A stretch of DNA of 64,000 bases from an uncultured Verrucomicrobia subdivision 3 bacterium (GCA_903875465.1 CAIQWB010000135.1:1-64000); one strand, 5' to 3'. Shown: positions 36,654-45,481, numbered from the stretch's first letter. Notes: a model not told the origin generated them from the letters alone. Program-made: numbers and translations.

Positions 36654-37109
36654 ATGTCTAAAAACAACTGGTTGCTCGTAATCGTCCTGGTGGCACTCAC
36701 GACGGTGTACGCCGTCTGGTTTACCGACTGGTTCCGGCCCAAGACCATCCAAATTTTTCATGCCTGCCGCAAAGTGCGCGTACTGGCGAATCAGCGCACC
36801 AAAAACGCGCCCGTCACCCTGCCGGTGATGTTTGGCCTGGGCGCCCGTTACCAGCTTAAGGAACTAAAGGTTTGGCCGCTGGATGCATGGCAGAGCAACC
36901 ACAACGCCCTGCCGGTCTGGCACCTGATCTCCGCCACCAATTCCGCCCCGGTGAAGGAATTCATGTACGGCCGGAACATCCCCGGGATGAAACCGGCCAT
37001 TCCGGGCACGCATGCCGAGCCGCTGGAACCGAATGTCACTTATCACCTGTTTCTGCAAGCCGGCTCCTACAAGGGGGAGCACAACTTTGAGGCCAAGCCG
37101 GTGGACTAG
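36654..37109 (+). CDS. Membrane-anchored conserved hypothetical protein
   Basis: 151 residues. One N-terminal transmembrane segment ([18 protein letters not shown]) with the remainder probably outside the cytoplasm. A predicted beta-rich domain has [43 protein letters not shown] and [21 protein letters not shown]. No family recognised. The stop codon TAG is inside a CTAG shared with the stop of the convergent dppF-like gene, giving a four-base end overlap. Confidence 0.62.
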   Translation: MSKNNWLLVIVLVALTTVYAVWFTDWFRPKTIQIFHACRKVRVLANQRTKNAPVTLPVMFGLGARYQLKELKVWPLDAWQSNHNALPVWHLISATNSAPVKEFMYGRNIPGMKPAIPGTHAEPLEPNVTYHLFLQAGSYKGEHNFEAKPVD

Positions 37110-38089
37110 GCCGGTTTAACCGCCGGTCCAGCCAGATGGCAGGCCACGTGGTGTTGCGGGGCCACTTCCCGCAGGACCGGGACTTCCGCACGGCAGCGGG
37201 CCTCCGCCACCGGACACCGGGGATGAAATGGACATCCCGATGGCGGATGAATCGGCGAGGGCACGTCGCCGGGCAAAATGATCCGCTGCCGCTTGCTGTC
37301 CGGGTCCACTTCGGGCACGGCCGAAATGAGGGCCTGCGTGTAGGGATGCTGCGGCGACCGGATGATCGCCCGGGCATCGGCCAGTTCCACCACTTTGCCC
37401 AAGTACATCACCATGACCCGCTGGCTGATGTGCTCCACCACCGCCAGATCATGGGCGATGAACAAATAGGCAATCCCGTGCTCCCGCTGCAAATCCTGCA
37501 ACAAATTGATGATCTGGGCCTGCACGGACACATCCAGGGCGCTGACCGGTTCATCGCAAATAATTAATTGCGGTTTCACGGCCAGGGCGCGGGCAATGCC
37601 AATGCGCTGCCGCTGGCCACCACTAAATTCATGCGGATAGCGCTGGATGTATTTGGCATCCAGCCCCACATCCGTGAGCAATTCCTCGATCCGCTGGCGG
37701 CGTTCCGCTTTACCCGTGGTCAGTTTATGAATATCCAGCGCTTCGCCGACGATGTCCTCCACCGTCATACGCGGATTCAAGGAACCATAAGGGTCCTGAA
37801 AAATAATCTGCAACTGCCGGCGGCGTTCGCGCAATTCCCGCGAGCCCAACCGGGCCAAATCCGCCCCGCCAAAACGCACGCTGCCGGCCGTAGGGTCGAC
37901 CAACCGAACGATGGCCCGGCCCAAGGTGCTCTTGCCGCAACCGCTCTCACCCACCAAGCCGAGCGTCTCCCCGGGGGCGATGGTGAAGCTCACGCCATCC
38001 ACGGCCTTGACGGATTCGGACGCCCCGCCCCACCAGCCGGTTTTCAGCGGGAAATGTACTTTTAAGTTTTCGACTTCCAACAAAGCCAT
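37106..38089 (-). CDS. dppF: Dipeptide/oligopeptide ABC transporter ATPase, DppF/OppF type
   Basis: About 327 residues from the ATG at 38089, which has GGAGACA upstream; the track start adds 18 unrelated residues. Walker [12 protein letters not shown], signature [15 protein letters not shown], Walker [13 protein letters not shown], then the oligopeptide-transporter C-terminal extension with [15 protein letters not shown]. It pairs with a DppD-type ATPase to power a peptide or nickel importer. The DppD partner is on the same strand at 45481-46437, about 7.4 kb upstream, instead of adjacent. No permease or binding-protein genes are in the window. Confidence 0.92.
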   Translation of the reverse strand: MALLEVENLKVHFPLKTGWWGGASESVKAVDGVSFTIAPGETLGLVGESGCGKSTLGRAIVRLVDPTAGSVRFGGADLARLGSRELRERRRQLQIIFQDPYGSLNPRMTVEDIVGEALDIHKLTTGKAERRQRIEELLTDVGLDAKYIQRYPHEFSGGQRQRIGIARALAVKPQLIICDEPVSALDVSVQAQIINLLQDLQREHGIAYLFIAHDLAVVEHISQRVMVMYLGKVVELADARAIIRSPQHPYTQALISAVPEVDPDSKRQRIILPGDVPSPIHPPSGCPFHPRCPVAEARCRAEVPVLREVAPQHHVACHLAGPAVKPA

Positions 38090-38835
38090 TTCATTGTCTC
38101 CTATACGTGGGTGATTGCCGAATCTTGCACGGCATTTAAACAAATTTTTACCGGCGATTGGGTTGGCGCAAAACCACCTGGCGTTGCCGCCATAAGCAGG
38201 CCAGCCAGACTAGCGAATGAGCCACTAGGGGTAGCGATGCCAGTGCCGGCCAGCGCGCCCGAGCGGGTCACATGACCGCCAGTGGCAGCACCGGATCCGA
38301 CCTGAAATGGGATGACCGCAACCTTCACGCGGAGAAATTAGGTGCAATCGCCCATGGCGTCAATGTGACAAAGAAGGTTGTTTGGTAAATCCAAGGTCCA
38401 AAGTCCAAGGTCGAAAAACGGGCAAAGGTACGATTAGGCACGATTAGGTACGATTAGGCACGATTCGAGGCGATTCAGCCGGGTTTAGCAACCAATCCCG
38501 GGTCAGGGGACCCGGCCTCCAGGTTCAGAGGGAGTTGGCTTGAAGGTCCACCCGCAATGGGTGGGGCGAAGGCGCAGGTGCGCGCAGGATTTCCCACCGG
38601 GCGGGAGGTTGGATTATCTTTTTATTTTTTTTGAGCCGGATTAACCTGGATTAACGCGGATCTAGCCGGACAAGTTTCAGAGAGGCTGTGGGCTTTAGGA
38701 TGTGGGCAGAAATTTTTAAACGTCCGCCAGGCGGGCGGACTATGGCAAAGAACCGGCCTTCGGATGGCATAAGCCATTGGCACCCGGACGAGTGGGTCCA
38801 AACTGAGCTGGCAATTTAACATCAGATGATGAGTT
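38090..38835. other. Long intergenic region with repeat fragments
   Basis: About 745 bp with no convincing gene. It holds degenerate intergenic motifs (AAGGTCCAAAGTCCAAGGTC, about 38391-38412), a decamer tandem repeat (next feature), and GGATTAACCTGGATTAACGCGG (near 38638-38659), a phrase common in intergenic repeats. A 38-codon ORF at 38272-38388 is possible but unsupported. The region forms the left margin of the inserted segment between dppF and dppD. Confidence 0.5.
38429..38478. repeat. Decamer tandem repeat
   Basis: Five tandem 10-bp units of the type TACGATTAGG/CACGATTAGG, decaying toward the right (CACGATTCGA, GGCGATTCAG). There are no spacers, so this is not a CRISPR array. Function unknown. 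Confidence 0.75.
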
Positions 38836-39040
38836 GTCAAATGGGAATGGGGACAGGATGGGGCTGAACGGGCGCACTACGGCATCCGTTTGCTGGAACG
38901 TCTCGCTGAAGATCTGGCCAACCTGGGCATCCAGGGTCGGGACACCCGCTCGCTGCGGGACTTCCGCCGTTTGTATTAAATCTACCCACAGATTCGGGGG
39001 ACGGTGGCCCGCGAATTGGAACAACTCAGTCTGGCGCCGT
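38836..39040 (+). pseudogene. Decayed DUF1016 (YhcG-type nuclease) N-terminal fragment
   Basis: This frame is not in the ORF track. It reads KWEWGQDGAERAHYGIRLL, continues ERLAEDLANLGIQGRDTRSL and RDFRRLY, meets a TAA stop at 38977, then continues in frame IYPQIRGTVARELEQLS. The order matches the DUF1016 N-terminal domain of YhcG-like proteins (E-x-x-G-x-x-RAxYG, L-x-x-L-x-x-x-L, L-x-x-F-R-x-FY-x-x-YP). No start codon or nuclease half remains. The fragment ends about 45 bp before a direct repeat, which may mark where the rest was lost. Confidence 0.7.
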
Positions 39041-39086
39041 GCCGGGGTCAGGGTCGGGGGGCAGGTGCGGGTGGATTGGATCAGCA

Positions 39087-39205
39087 GAAGGTTTCGCGCA
39101 GAGGTGCCGAGGGCGCAGAGAAAAGCACAAGGTGGCGGGCGGCTGATGCCACCGAGATTTCCGGTGAGCGCGGCAATTATATGGCAATACCTTTGGCCGA
39201 CACCT
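39087..39205. repeat. 119-bp direct repeat, copy A
   Basis: Matches 40580-40698 without gaps at 97 of 119 positions counted by eye. The first 42 bases differ at only three. Includes a GCGCAGAGG..GGCGCAGAG phrase of the kind seen in dispersed intergenic repeats. It lies between the DUF1016 remnant and the DUF4143 gene. Confidence 0.9.
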
Positions 39206-39280
39206 ATGGGCCACCAGCATCGACTGGCCCGATTCAACTTCTACCTTGCAAATCTGGCGGTAGATGCCAGTTTTACAAGG

Positions 39281-40453
39281 ATGTTAAGCCGCCATATTCA
39301 CCAAGAGCTGGTCGAGGCCATTACGAACAATCCCGCCGTGGGGTTGCTGGGGCCCCGGCAGGTTGGTAAAACCACGCTGGCACTGGCGATTGGGGCGACC
39401 CGGCCATCGCTTTACCTCGACTTGGAATCGCCGGCGGACCGGGCAAAATTGTCGGACCCGGAAAGTTACCTGCCCGAGCATGAAAACGAGCTGGTGATTC
39501 TCGATGAGGTCCACCGGTTACCGGAATTATTTCAGATTTTACGAGGATTAATTGACCGGGGGCGCCGCCGGGGCAAATCGGGCGGCCAGTTTTTACTCTT
39601 GGGCTCGGCTTCCGTTGACCTGCTGAAGCAGTCCGGTGAAAGCCTGGCCGGGCGCATTTCCTATTTGGAACTGGCACCGTTTGCCCCGGTTGAAGTCGGC
39701 GGTGACCAAGCGGCTCAGCTTTGGGTGCGCGGGGGATTTCCCGCAAGTTTTCTGGCCACTAGTGACCGGCTTAGCCGCGGCTGGCGGGAGGATTTCATCC
39801 GGACCTACCTGGAGCGCGACATCTCACAATTTGGCTCCCGCATACCCGCCGAAACCTTGCGGCGATTTTGGACGATGCTGGCCCACAACCAGGCAACGCT
39901 GTTGAACGCGGCCAAGCTCGCGCAAGGTTTGGGAGTGGACGCCAAAGCGGTGGCCCGTTATCTCGACCTGCTGGTCGATTTGCTGCTCGTACGGCGTTTG
40001 CCCGCGTGGCATCAGAATGCGGGCAAGCGGCTGGTGAAAGCCCCGAAAGTGTGGGTGCGGGACAGCGGGCTGGCCCATGCCTTGCTGGGCATTGGGAACC
40101 AAGAGCAACTGCTGGGGCATCCCGTGGCGGGGCCAAGCTGGGAAAGTTTTGTCAGTGAATCCTTGATCGGGCTGGCCCCGCGCGGCACGGAGGCGAGTTT
40201 TTATCGAACTTCCGCCGGGGCGGAAATTGACCTCCTCCTCGCCCTGCCCGGGGGGAAATTATGGGCGATGGAAATCAAGCGCAGTTCCGCGCCCAAGGTG
40301 GAACGGGGATTTCATATTGCCTGCGACGATCTGAAGCCGGACAAACGCTGGGTGGTTTATCCGGGTGATGACCGTTATCCGCTGGATGCCGATACCGAAG
40401 TGATCGGGTTATATGCTTTGGGGCGGCTGTTGCAGGCGGGGGAAGTGGCGTAA
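39281..40453 (+). CDS. AAA+ ATPase with DUF4143 domain
   Basis: 390 residues from the ATG at 39281 (MLSRHIHQELVEAITNN). The track ORF from 38834 runs through the DUF1016 remnant and repeat A in another frame and its first part is not protein. The AAA_14 domain has Walker A GLLGPRQVGKTTLALAI, Walker B LVILDEVHRLPE and a sensor-like FLLLGSASVDLL. The C-terminal DUF4143 domain has RDSGLAHALLGI, WESFVSESL and the nuclease-like core EIDLLLALPGGKLWAMEIKRSS (D...ExK). Such proteins are often in genomic islands and their function is debated. It is flanked on both sides by copies of a 119-bp repeat. Confidence 0.88.
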   Translation: MLSRHIHQELVEAITNNPAVGLLGPRQVGKTTLALAIGATRPSLYLDLESPADRAKLSDPESYLPEHENELVILDEVHRLPELFQILRGLIDRGRRRGKSGGQFLLLGSASVDLLKQSGESLAGRISYLELAPFAPVEVGGDQAAQLWVRGGFPASFLATSDRLSRGWREDFIRTYLERDISQFGSRIPAETLRRFWTMLAHNQATLLNAAKLAQGLGVDAKAVARYLDLLVDLLLVRRLPAWHQNAGKRLVKAPKVWVRDSGLAHALLGIGNQEQLLGHPVAGPSWESFVSESLIGLAPRGTEASFYRTSAGAEIDLLLALPGGKLWAMEIKRSSAPKVERGFHIACDDLKPDKRWVVYPGDDRYPLDADTEVIGLYALGRLLQAGEVA

Positions 40454-40874
40454 CAACATGGGAACGCGTTTTCAAATGGATACGGTTACCGAGCAAGATG
40501 GCGAAATTGTTCGAATGTATTGCCAGGGGAATCCGTGATGGGAGTATTGGTATGGTTGCGGGTGCCCGTCAGATAAGCGGAAGGTTTCGCGCAGAGTCGC
40601 CGAGGGCGCAGACAAAAGCACCCTGTGGCAGGCGATCGAGGGCACCAGGATTTCCGGCGAGCGCGGGAATTTTATTACAATACCATTCACCGACACCTTT
40701 TCGGATAATGCCCCCCAGGCAATCGCGGCTTTCCGGTCGTGCCTGGTTGTTCGGTCCTGAAAACCGGTGTTCGGAAGGGGGGAACTCAATGCGGGCTAAC
40801 ATCAGCAAACACTGCGCGGCCTCTAATTCCAATAGTATCCAACACAAACTCTACAACCCCTTAATCGGCGCCTC
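40454..40874. other. Intergenic region holding repeat copy B
   Basis: About 420 bp between the convergent ATPase gene and the lower-GC pair. Apart from repeat B and a few short fragments resembling the same repeat family, no gene or RNA is evident. The GC content falls noticeably toward the right side. Confidence 0.5.
40580..40698. repeat. 119-bp direct repeat, copy B
   Basis: Same length and orientation as copy A at 39087-39205; 97 of 119 bases identical in an ungapped comparison. The two copies bracket the DUF4143 ATPase gene. Confidence 0.9.
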
Positions 40875-42359
40875 CTATTTTGTCTCGGAAGCTTCAAGAT
40901 TTAAGAAATTTGAAAAACCCATTTTAAGAAGCAAATCTCGGCATTCTTCCGCAAGCCGTTTTGATGAGGAACTTGCTAATCCCTGAGAAATTAGAGGGGC
41001 GATGTCCTTAAACTGGATTGACCAACGAAGTTCATCACTCGGCTTTTTAAGAAGTGCGCATAGCAGTTGCAACATTGCATCCAAACGAACTGGCATAGCC
41101 CCAAATTCACAAATTGTTTTTAATAGCCGGTATGAGTTGGGAGCTTTTTTTAACCGCTCAATCGCTTGCTTGGAGTGGGTAAACCGCCATTCAAACGGGA
41201 AACATTCGCAGCCTAGCCAATCAGTGGACTCGGAAAGTTCAGCCGCATATTCAGAAATTAGCGCTTCGTCCTTTTGGAGATTTTTTTTAATCGTTTCAAA
41301 TCGCCGCTCCCACAAGTGCATAACGCGAGCAATAATTTTTCCATCCAGCCCCTCATCAGGCGGCTTATCAAAAAGCGTTGCAATTTGGCCTATGACATGC
41401 GCACAGGTTTTTTTAGAAGCGCATGAAAAGAATTTATCCATCGCGGCTTCAGCATCTTTTACGGGAATTGATTCACTCCAATAATAGCAAGCTATATGGA
41501 TTCCAAGCCTTGATCCGAATTCCCGACGGGCATTTTTTGTGTCATTATCTACTTCTTTTTGCAATTCTCCCAATATACTAATCGCCGTATCCAGCAGTTG
41601 CGGAAATGTTTGTATGATTACATTCCACGGATGGTCGTATATGAAATAGGCAATTACGGCCGCCGACCGATGCTCATTTCGGCCGGTCGGAAATAAGAGA
41701 TCGGGTGCCCCTTTTAGCTTACCTCCAAAAAGGTGTGTCAGAAAACGCAATTTAGACCCTAAAAGGGCGAAAATTGCCGGAGACTCTTTAGGGTGCTGAA
41801 CCCGAGCGCGAATCAACTCAAATATCCATGGATCAATTTCTCTACCCGCATTTTTCTGACGCAAGGCAAAATTGAGCAGGGCTTCGATCATCTGCCCGCG
41901 AATGGAATTGATCGCAGTTGTGATCCAATCACCAAATGGATTACTATTTTCAGCCAACCGTGTGTCTTCCGCTTCAATCAAATTGCGTAGTAACTCGGGA
42001 AGCTCCTGGGAATAGGCGTCTGGCAAAGAGTAAGTGGATTTTAAGGAATCGCCCAAAAATCTAACCGTGGTATCCAACGACCACCCCTTCGCGACGATCC
42101 ATTTTGCGATTCCCATCCAATTCGCCCAATCGTTTTCTGATGGTTGAGTAACGGCTGGCTGGGTGCTATCAGCACCGGCTTTTAGGCGTCCCGTGGCGTT
42201 TTCGAGAACCTTGTTGAGTATATCAGGGCGGTGAATGTTCTCCCACCACCTAGTTTCAGGATTAAATCGGCTCGGATGCTTTTGAAGCAATTCAACAAAT
42301 TTTGCTGCAACTCCGTAAATATCTTGGTGGGCTGCTTTCAGCGGAGAATTAAAATTCAT
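40875..42359 (-). CDS. Large alpha-helical protein of a lower-GC two-gene unit (second gene)
   Basis: 494 residues from the ATG at 42359 (MNFNSPLKAAHQDIYG), which forms an ATGA overlap with the upstream gene; the track start at 42389 lies inside that gene. No enzyme motif, signal peptide or membrane helix. The sequence appears helical throughout (HEAT-like). From memory, INSIRGQMIEALLNFALRQ and SPAIFALLGSKLRFLTHL resemble segments of very large helical scaffold proteins in bacterial conflict islands, where an 'NSVRG..ME AL' helix is followed by an 'S.A+R..xG' helix. That resemblance is tentative. Base composition is well below its neighbours (24 G+C in the 60 bases of 42301-42360), suggesting transfer. 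Confidence 0.75.
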   Translation of the reverse strand: MNFNSPLKAAHQDIYGVAAKFVELLQKHPSRFNPETRWWENIHRPDILNKVLENATGRLKAGADSTQPAVTQPSENDWANWMGIAKWIVAKGWSLDTTVRFLGDSLKSTYSLPDAYSQELPELLRNLIEAEDTRLAENSNPFGDWITTAINSIRGQMIEALLNFALRQKNAGREIDPWIFELIRARVQHPKESPAIFALLGSKLRFLTHLFGGKLKGAPDLLFPTGRNEHRSAAVIAYFIYDHPWNVIIQTFPQLLDTAISILGELQKEVDNDTKNARREFGSRLGIHIACYYWSESIPVKDAEAAMDKFFSCASKKTCAHVIGQIATLFDKPPDEGLDGKIIARVMHLWERRFETIKKNLQKDEALISEYAAELSESTDWLGCECFPFEWRFTHSKQAIERLKKAPNSYRLLKTICEFGAMPVRLDAMLQLLCALLKKPSDELRWSIQFKDIAPLISQGLASSSSKRLAEECRDLLLKMGFSNFLNLEASETK

Positions 42360-44365
42360 TTTGGTTCCCATGTATTTAAGAACTCCCACAAGTCTTTATC
42401 GCTCATTGATTCGAGGTTGTCAGCTTCGGGAGGTGCGACGCTTTCGACCGCCCCGCCGACCACACCCCCAGAAACAAAAGGCCGATAGCTTTGAAGATTA
42501 ATCTTGCTGCCATCCTGAACTAAGGCTTTGAAATTTAAAGCTTGTTCGCCTCGGAGCAATGGCTCAATCGGCCATAATTGCTTTCGGCAAAAAGCATCTT
42601 TGAAATCCTCTATGATGGTGCCGTTCCTATCAACTGGGCCTGGGAGGACGGCCGCCACAAATTGCTCAACCTCTTTGGGCGAGAGGAAAGCATCACCATA
42701 TTGTTTTACATGCGCATGCAGAAGCTGCGCAAATTCGTAATCGTGACACCCACGACCGTAATCTATTTCGTTCAAGTAGGGGATTCGTTGAAGCACTTCG
42801 CTTCGGGCAAATTCAAGCGTAACGGATGGAAAATCTGCATAAAGCTGCCAGCGAACGCGGCGGAAAAGTTGGCATGAGTTTGACCGCAACAGGCGGTCGA
42901 GTTCATCTATGTCAACTGAATTGCCATTTTTGAAGATTTGTTCTGCCGCCAAATAGAGGCGCAGCGCCAAAATTCCCTCGACCCCCCTATGAAGCGCCGG
43001 GGGGCTTTTAAAATCCTCCTGCCAATAAGAAAACGGCGCATCCTCCGTAAGCTCAGTCGCTGAATATCGGCTTCGTTCCTGGGCAGCCCATTTGCAAAGA
43101 GCCTGAAACGTCAACTTGGCAACGTCCATTGGGCTTTGAACCGTCAATCGCCCTAAAAATTTTTCATCAACCTGACTTGTTAACCAGGCGTTTGAATCAA
43201 CTGAGTATTCCGAAAATGACAATTCGACCGCGCAATTCATGTATCCGTCGAGAATGGAAAAAATCTCAGGATGAACATCCAACTCAATCCACGATGAAAG
43301 AAGCTCGACTATCCAAAGCCACCCGGTGCGAGTTGGATTTTCCCCCAATTGGTTAATGAGCGGCCCAAGTTGTCTTATACAATCACATGAACGAATTTTT
43401 GCCATACATTGGAGAACTTGGTCTCCAATGGTTGAGTTATTCGGCAGTTTCAATTTTATTAATATGCTCGTGACCTCCTGGGGGAAAGCATCTGCCAGAT
43501 GCGTTAGCGACAATAAAGGCGGGTGATGTCGGTACACGATCTGACCATTTTCAGTTTTTTCAGCCTCGGGCAAATTGTCGAAAAAGGATTCTTGATCCAG
43601 CAAAGGAAGCCACTGGCTATTCGTCAATTTCTCAAAGAAGAATGTATAATTTGCGGTTTTATGTGAGATTAAATCGTTAACTCTTGCCAGAGTTCCAACG
43701 CTTGGCGGTGACTGCATTAGTTCAATCAATTCCTTTTGTTGAGCGGCGGTGCATGGTGTCAGATAGTTTAAAAGCAGAGTCTCAAAAAGTTCCAGTTGTC
43801 TTAAAAACTTCTCTTCGGCTGGTGTTGAATTGTGGTGGGCAACGTTTTGAAAAAAGCTCACCAAATCCTGAAATTCTGTGTCGCGCTCTTTTCGCCAGTC
43901 TTTGGACATGAAATCAGCTTGGGGATCAGTAGCTGTTAAGGCACGGCCGAATCGTTTGGTGCGAGGGGGTTCTTTGCAAAGGTTTTCAAAATTGCATAAG
44001 ATTTTTCCAAGCGGTTCAGATATGGTTTCTCCGCTCCATCCGCTTTTGTAAGAGACTTGCCTAATATTCAGAAATTGCGGGGCAAATTGTTTTAAAGTAC
44101 TAACTGGATTTTTAGATTCAGGAATATTTGAAATGATTTTCGGGATTCTGTCGCAAAGCTCACGAATTAAATGAGCGGCCTGAGCGACCTTATCGCTTGA
44201 TCTCGAATTTAGAATCTGGATGGCTCCTTCGTACCATTCATGTAGCTTCGCCCGATCTGTCGAGAGGCTTTTTAGCAATTCAAATACGTCGCTTTGCCGC
44301 CGGCCAAGGGCCAGCGGCAATGTTGTATCCCCTATTCCGAGATTCGCTTCTTTATTTTCTTCCAC
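42356..44365 (-). CDS. Large alpha-helical protein of a lower-GC two-gene unit (first gene)
   Basis: 669 residues, start ATG at 44365. No recognised catalytic domain. The N-terminal helical section includes DRAKLHEWYEGAIQILNSR and AAHLIRELCDRIPKII. The central segment WLPLLDQESFFDNLPE with IVYRHHPPLLSLTHLAD resembles, from memory, the 'WL..L...FF..PP..W...YL' phrase of large helical proteins in defence-type loci. The C-terminus ends in an acidic MSDKDLWEFLNTWEPK tail. It is translationally coupled to the 494-residue gene, giving a split total of about 1,160 residues. G+C is low (29 of 60 bases in 43561-43620). No nuclease, TIR, SIR2 or NTPase domain is visible, so an effector, if any, would be cryptic or lost. 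Confidence 0.78.
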   Translation of the reverse strand: MEENKEANLGIGDTTLPLALGRRQSDVFELLKSLSTDRAKLHEWYEGAIQILNSRSSDKVAQAAHLIRELCDRIPKIISNIPESKNPVSTLKQFAPQFLNIRQVSYKSGWSGETISEPLGKILCNFENLCKEPPRTKRFGRALTATDPQADFMSKDWRKERDTEFQDLVSFFQNVAHHNSTPAEEKFLRQLELFETLLLNYLTPCTAAQQKELIELMQSPPSVGTLARVNDLISHKTANYTFFFEKLTNSQWLPLLDQESFFDNLPEAEKTENGQIVYRHHPPLLSLTHLADAFPQEVTSILIKLKLPNNSTIGDQVLQCMAKIRSCDCIRQLGPLINQLGENPTRTGWLWIVELLSSWIELDVHPEIFSILDGYMNCAVELSFSEYSVDSNAWLTSQVDEKFLGRLTVQSPMDVAKLTFQALCKWAAQERSRYSATELTEDAPFSYWQEDFKSPPALHRGVEGILALRLYLAAEQIFKNGNSVDIDELDRLLRSNSCQLFRRVRWQLYADFPSVTLEFARSEVLQRIPYLNEIDYGRGCHDYEFAQLLHAHVKQYGDAFLSPKEVEQFVAAVLPGPVDRNGTIIEDFKDAFCRKQLWPIEPLLRGEQALNFKALVQDGSKINLQSYRPFVSGGVVGGAVESVAPPEADNLESMSDKDLWEFLNTWEPK

Positions 44366-44716
44366 AAGAATTCAATGATCCGAATTTTCCACAACTCAGG
44401 ACTTTACGAGAATATGGCCAAGTGGTCAAACCATGATGAAATGATATAACGATTACATGGCTTCATTGCGGCTTCCCCGCGTCAAACGCTCGCCGGAAAT
44501 TCCGGCCTTAATCTTGACCGAACGCGACCGAGAGATTCTTCGCCATGTTTATCGTCATCGTTTTTACGTACGGATCATCTGGCCGCATTCCCCCAAATGG
44601 CCCCTCGCACTTCGGAAAGTCTGGTTGAAGGCGGAAATAGTTTAGCTCCGATTGCGGCGTTATAACTGTGGCGCGGTTGTATCTCAACAACGCAAGTTTG
44701 GGCGCGGCTTGCCTGT
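44366..44716. other. Intergenic region with a gene fragment
   Basis: About 350 bp upstream of the leftward lower-GC operon; it should hold that operon's promoter in its A+T-rich left part (44366-44456). It also contains the truncated replication-relaxation-like fragment. Nothing else is recognised. Confidence 0.45.
44457..44645 (+). pseudogene. Fragment resembling a replication-relaxation protein N-terminus
   Basis: A 62-codon ORF. The part ILTERDREILRHVYRHRFY resembles the winged-helix start of replication-relaxation family proteins from plasmids and integrative elements ('LTERD..IL..V...RFL'). After that the sequence departs and soon stops, so it is at most a remnant. It borders the REP-transposase element. 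Short chance similarity cannot be excluded. Confidence 0.4.
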
Positions 44717-45283
44717 GAAGGGGTCAGTCCTTGAAAAATGACAATAATTCATTTTCCCTCCTCTGCCGGTAGTTCAGCCAGGCTTTTTTTGAGTTGCCCC
44801 AAACGTCGTCCGGGCTGTCGCCGCAGGCGGCTGACCGCTTGCGTGACCCGCGTATAGTGCCCCCTCCCCAAGCGGGTGGCCACCCAGCGGAGGGATACCG
44901 TCGTCCGCTCCCGCAGCCACCAGGCCAGCGCCACTTTCTCCGGGGCGTCCTTCTGCCATCGCGCACAGGTGCCTTGCAACCATTTCATGCCCGCCACCAG
45001 ATTGCCTTCGGGTGTTTCCAGCAGAAGGTGATAATGATTGCCCATCAGCACGCACGCATGAATCCGCCAGCCGGTTTTGACCTGGGCCTCGGCCAGCGTG
45101 GCCAGCCACACCCGCCGGTCCCGGTCATCCCGGAAAATCGGCTGCCCCTGATTCCCCCGCGCCATGACATGATACACCGCGCCGGCATATTCAATCCGCA
45201 AGGGTCGGGCCATATCCCATCCTTAAACCCGCCGAAAGCCACTGTCAACCGCCAATTGTCACTTTTCTAGGACTGACCCTTTC
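44717..45283 (-). mobile_element. REP-type transposase element with terminal inverted repeats
   Basis: A 567-bp unit. The left end (44717-44745, GAAGGGGTCAGTCCTTGAAA...) is the inverted complement of the right end (45255-45283, ...TAGGACTGACCCTTTC) at 26 of 29 positions. It encloses one leftward gene of the REP-associated tyrosine transposase family. The compact size and the internally deleted transposase suggest a non-autonomous derivative. Confidence 0.8.
44749..45213 (-). CDS. REP-associated tyrosine (Y1/HUH) transposase, internally shortened
   Basis: 154 residues, against about 220-330 in complete relatives. The N-terminal Y1 domain is recognisable: MARPLRIEYAGAVYHVMARGN, DRDRRVWLATLAEA, HACVLMGNHYHLLLETPEGNL with the HUH pair HYH. 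The sequence then jumps from GMKWLQGTCARWQ to a C-terminal module (VALAWWLRERTTVSLRWVATRLG, HYTRVTQAVSRLRR), skipping the 'GHLFQGRYK' part and the catalytic-Tyr region. The reading frame is intact, but the enzyme is probably inactive. Confidence 0.82.
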   Translation of the reverse strand: MARPLRIEYAGAVYHVMARGNQGQPIFRDDRDRRVWLATLAEAQVKTGWRIHACVLMGNHYHLLLETPEGNLVAGMKWLQGTCARWQKDAPEKVALAWWLRERTTVSLRWVATRLGRGHYTRVTQAVSRLRRQPGRRLGQLKKSLAELPAEEGK

Positions 45284-45481
45284 AAGCTGCAAAAACAACG
45301 GCGTTTTCGGGTAATGTGCGGGTCGTGATTGATGGCGCGTTGTCCGATTACGACATACTCTCCATTACTTGCCTGAGCCCGGTTGAGCCAATTGTGATTG
45401 CCCGGTCAATTTCACCGTTGCTTTCCCCTCACTGTTAACCGGGGCGAAGCCGAACGCACCCAACTGGTCGCGAACCGGGTT

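Noticed and set aside
38101-38328. 75-residue leftward ORF upstream of dppF
   Set aside because: Composition is Gly/Ala-rich without motif, and the region looks intergenic.
38272-38388. 38-codon ORF (MTASGSTGSDLKWDDRN...) on the + strand
   Set aside because: Too short, no ribosome site or recognised family, and surrounded by repeat-rich DNA. It could be checked with proteomics but is not supported here.
38429-38478. Possible CRISPR array
   Set aside because: Units are 10 bp, immediately adjacent and without unique spacers; no cas genes are present.
38834-39280. N-terminal 149 residues of the long DUF4143 track ORF
   Set aside because: This stretch overlaps the DUF1016 remnant in another frame and the direct repeat. 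The conserved ATPase begins only at MLSRHIHQ.
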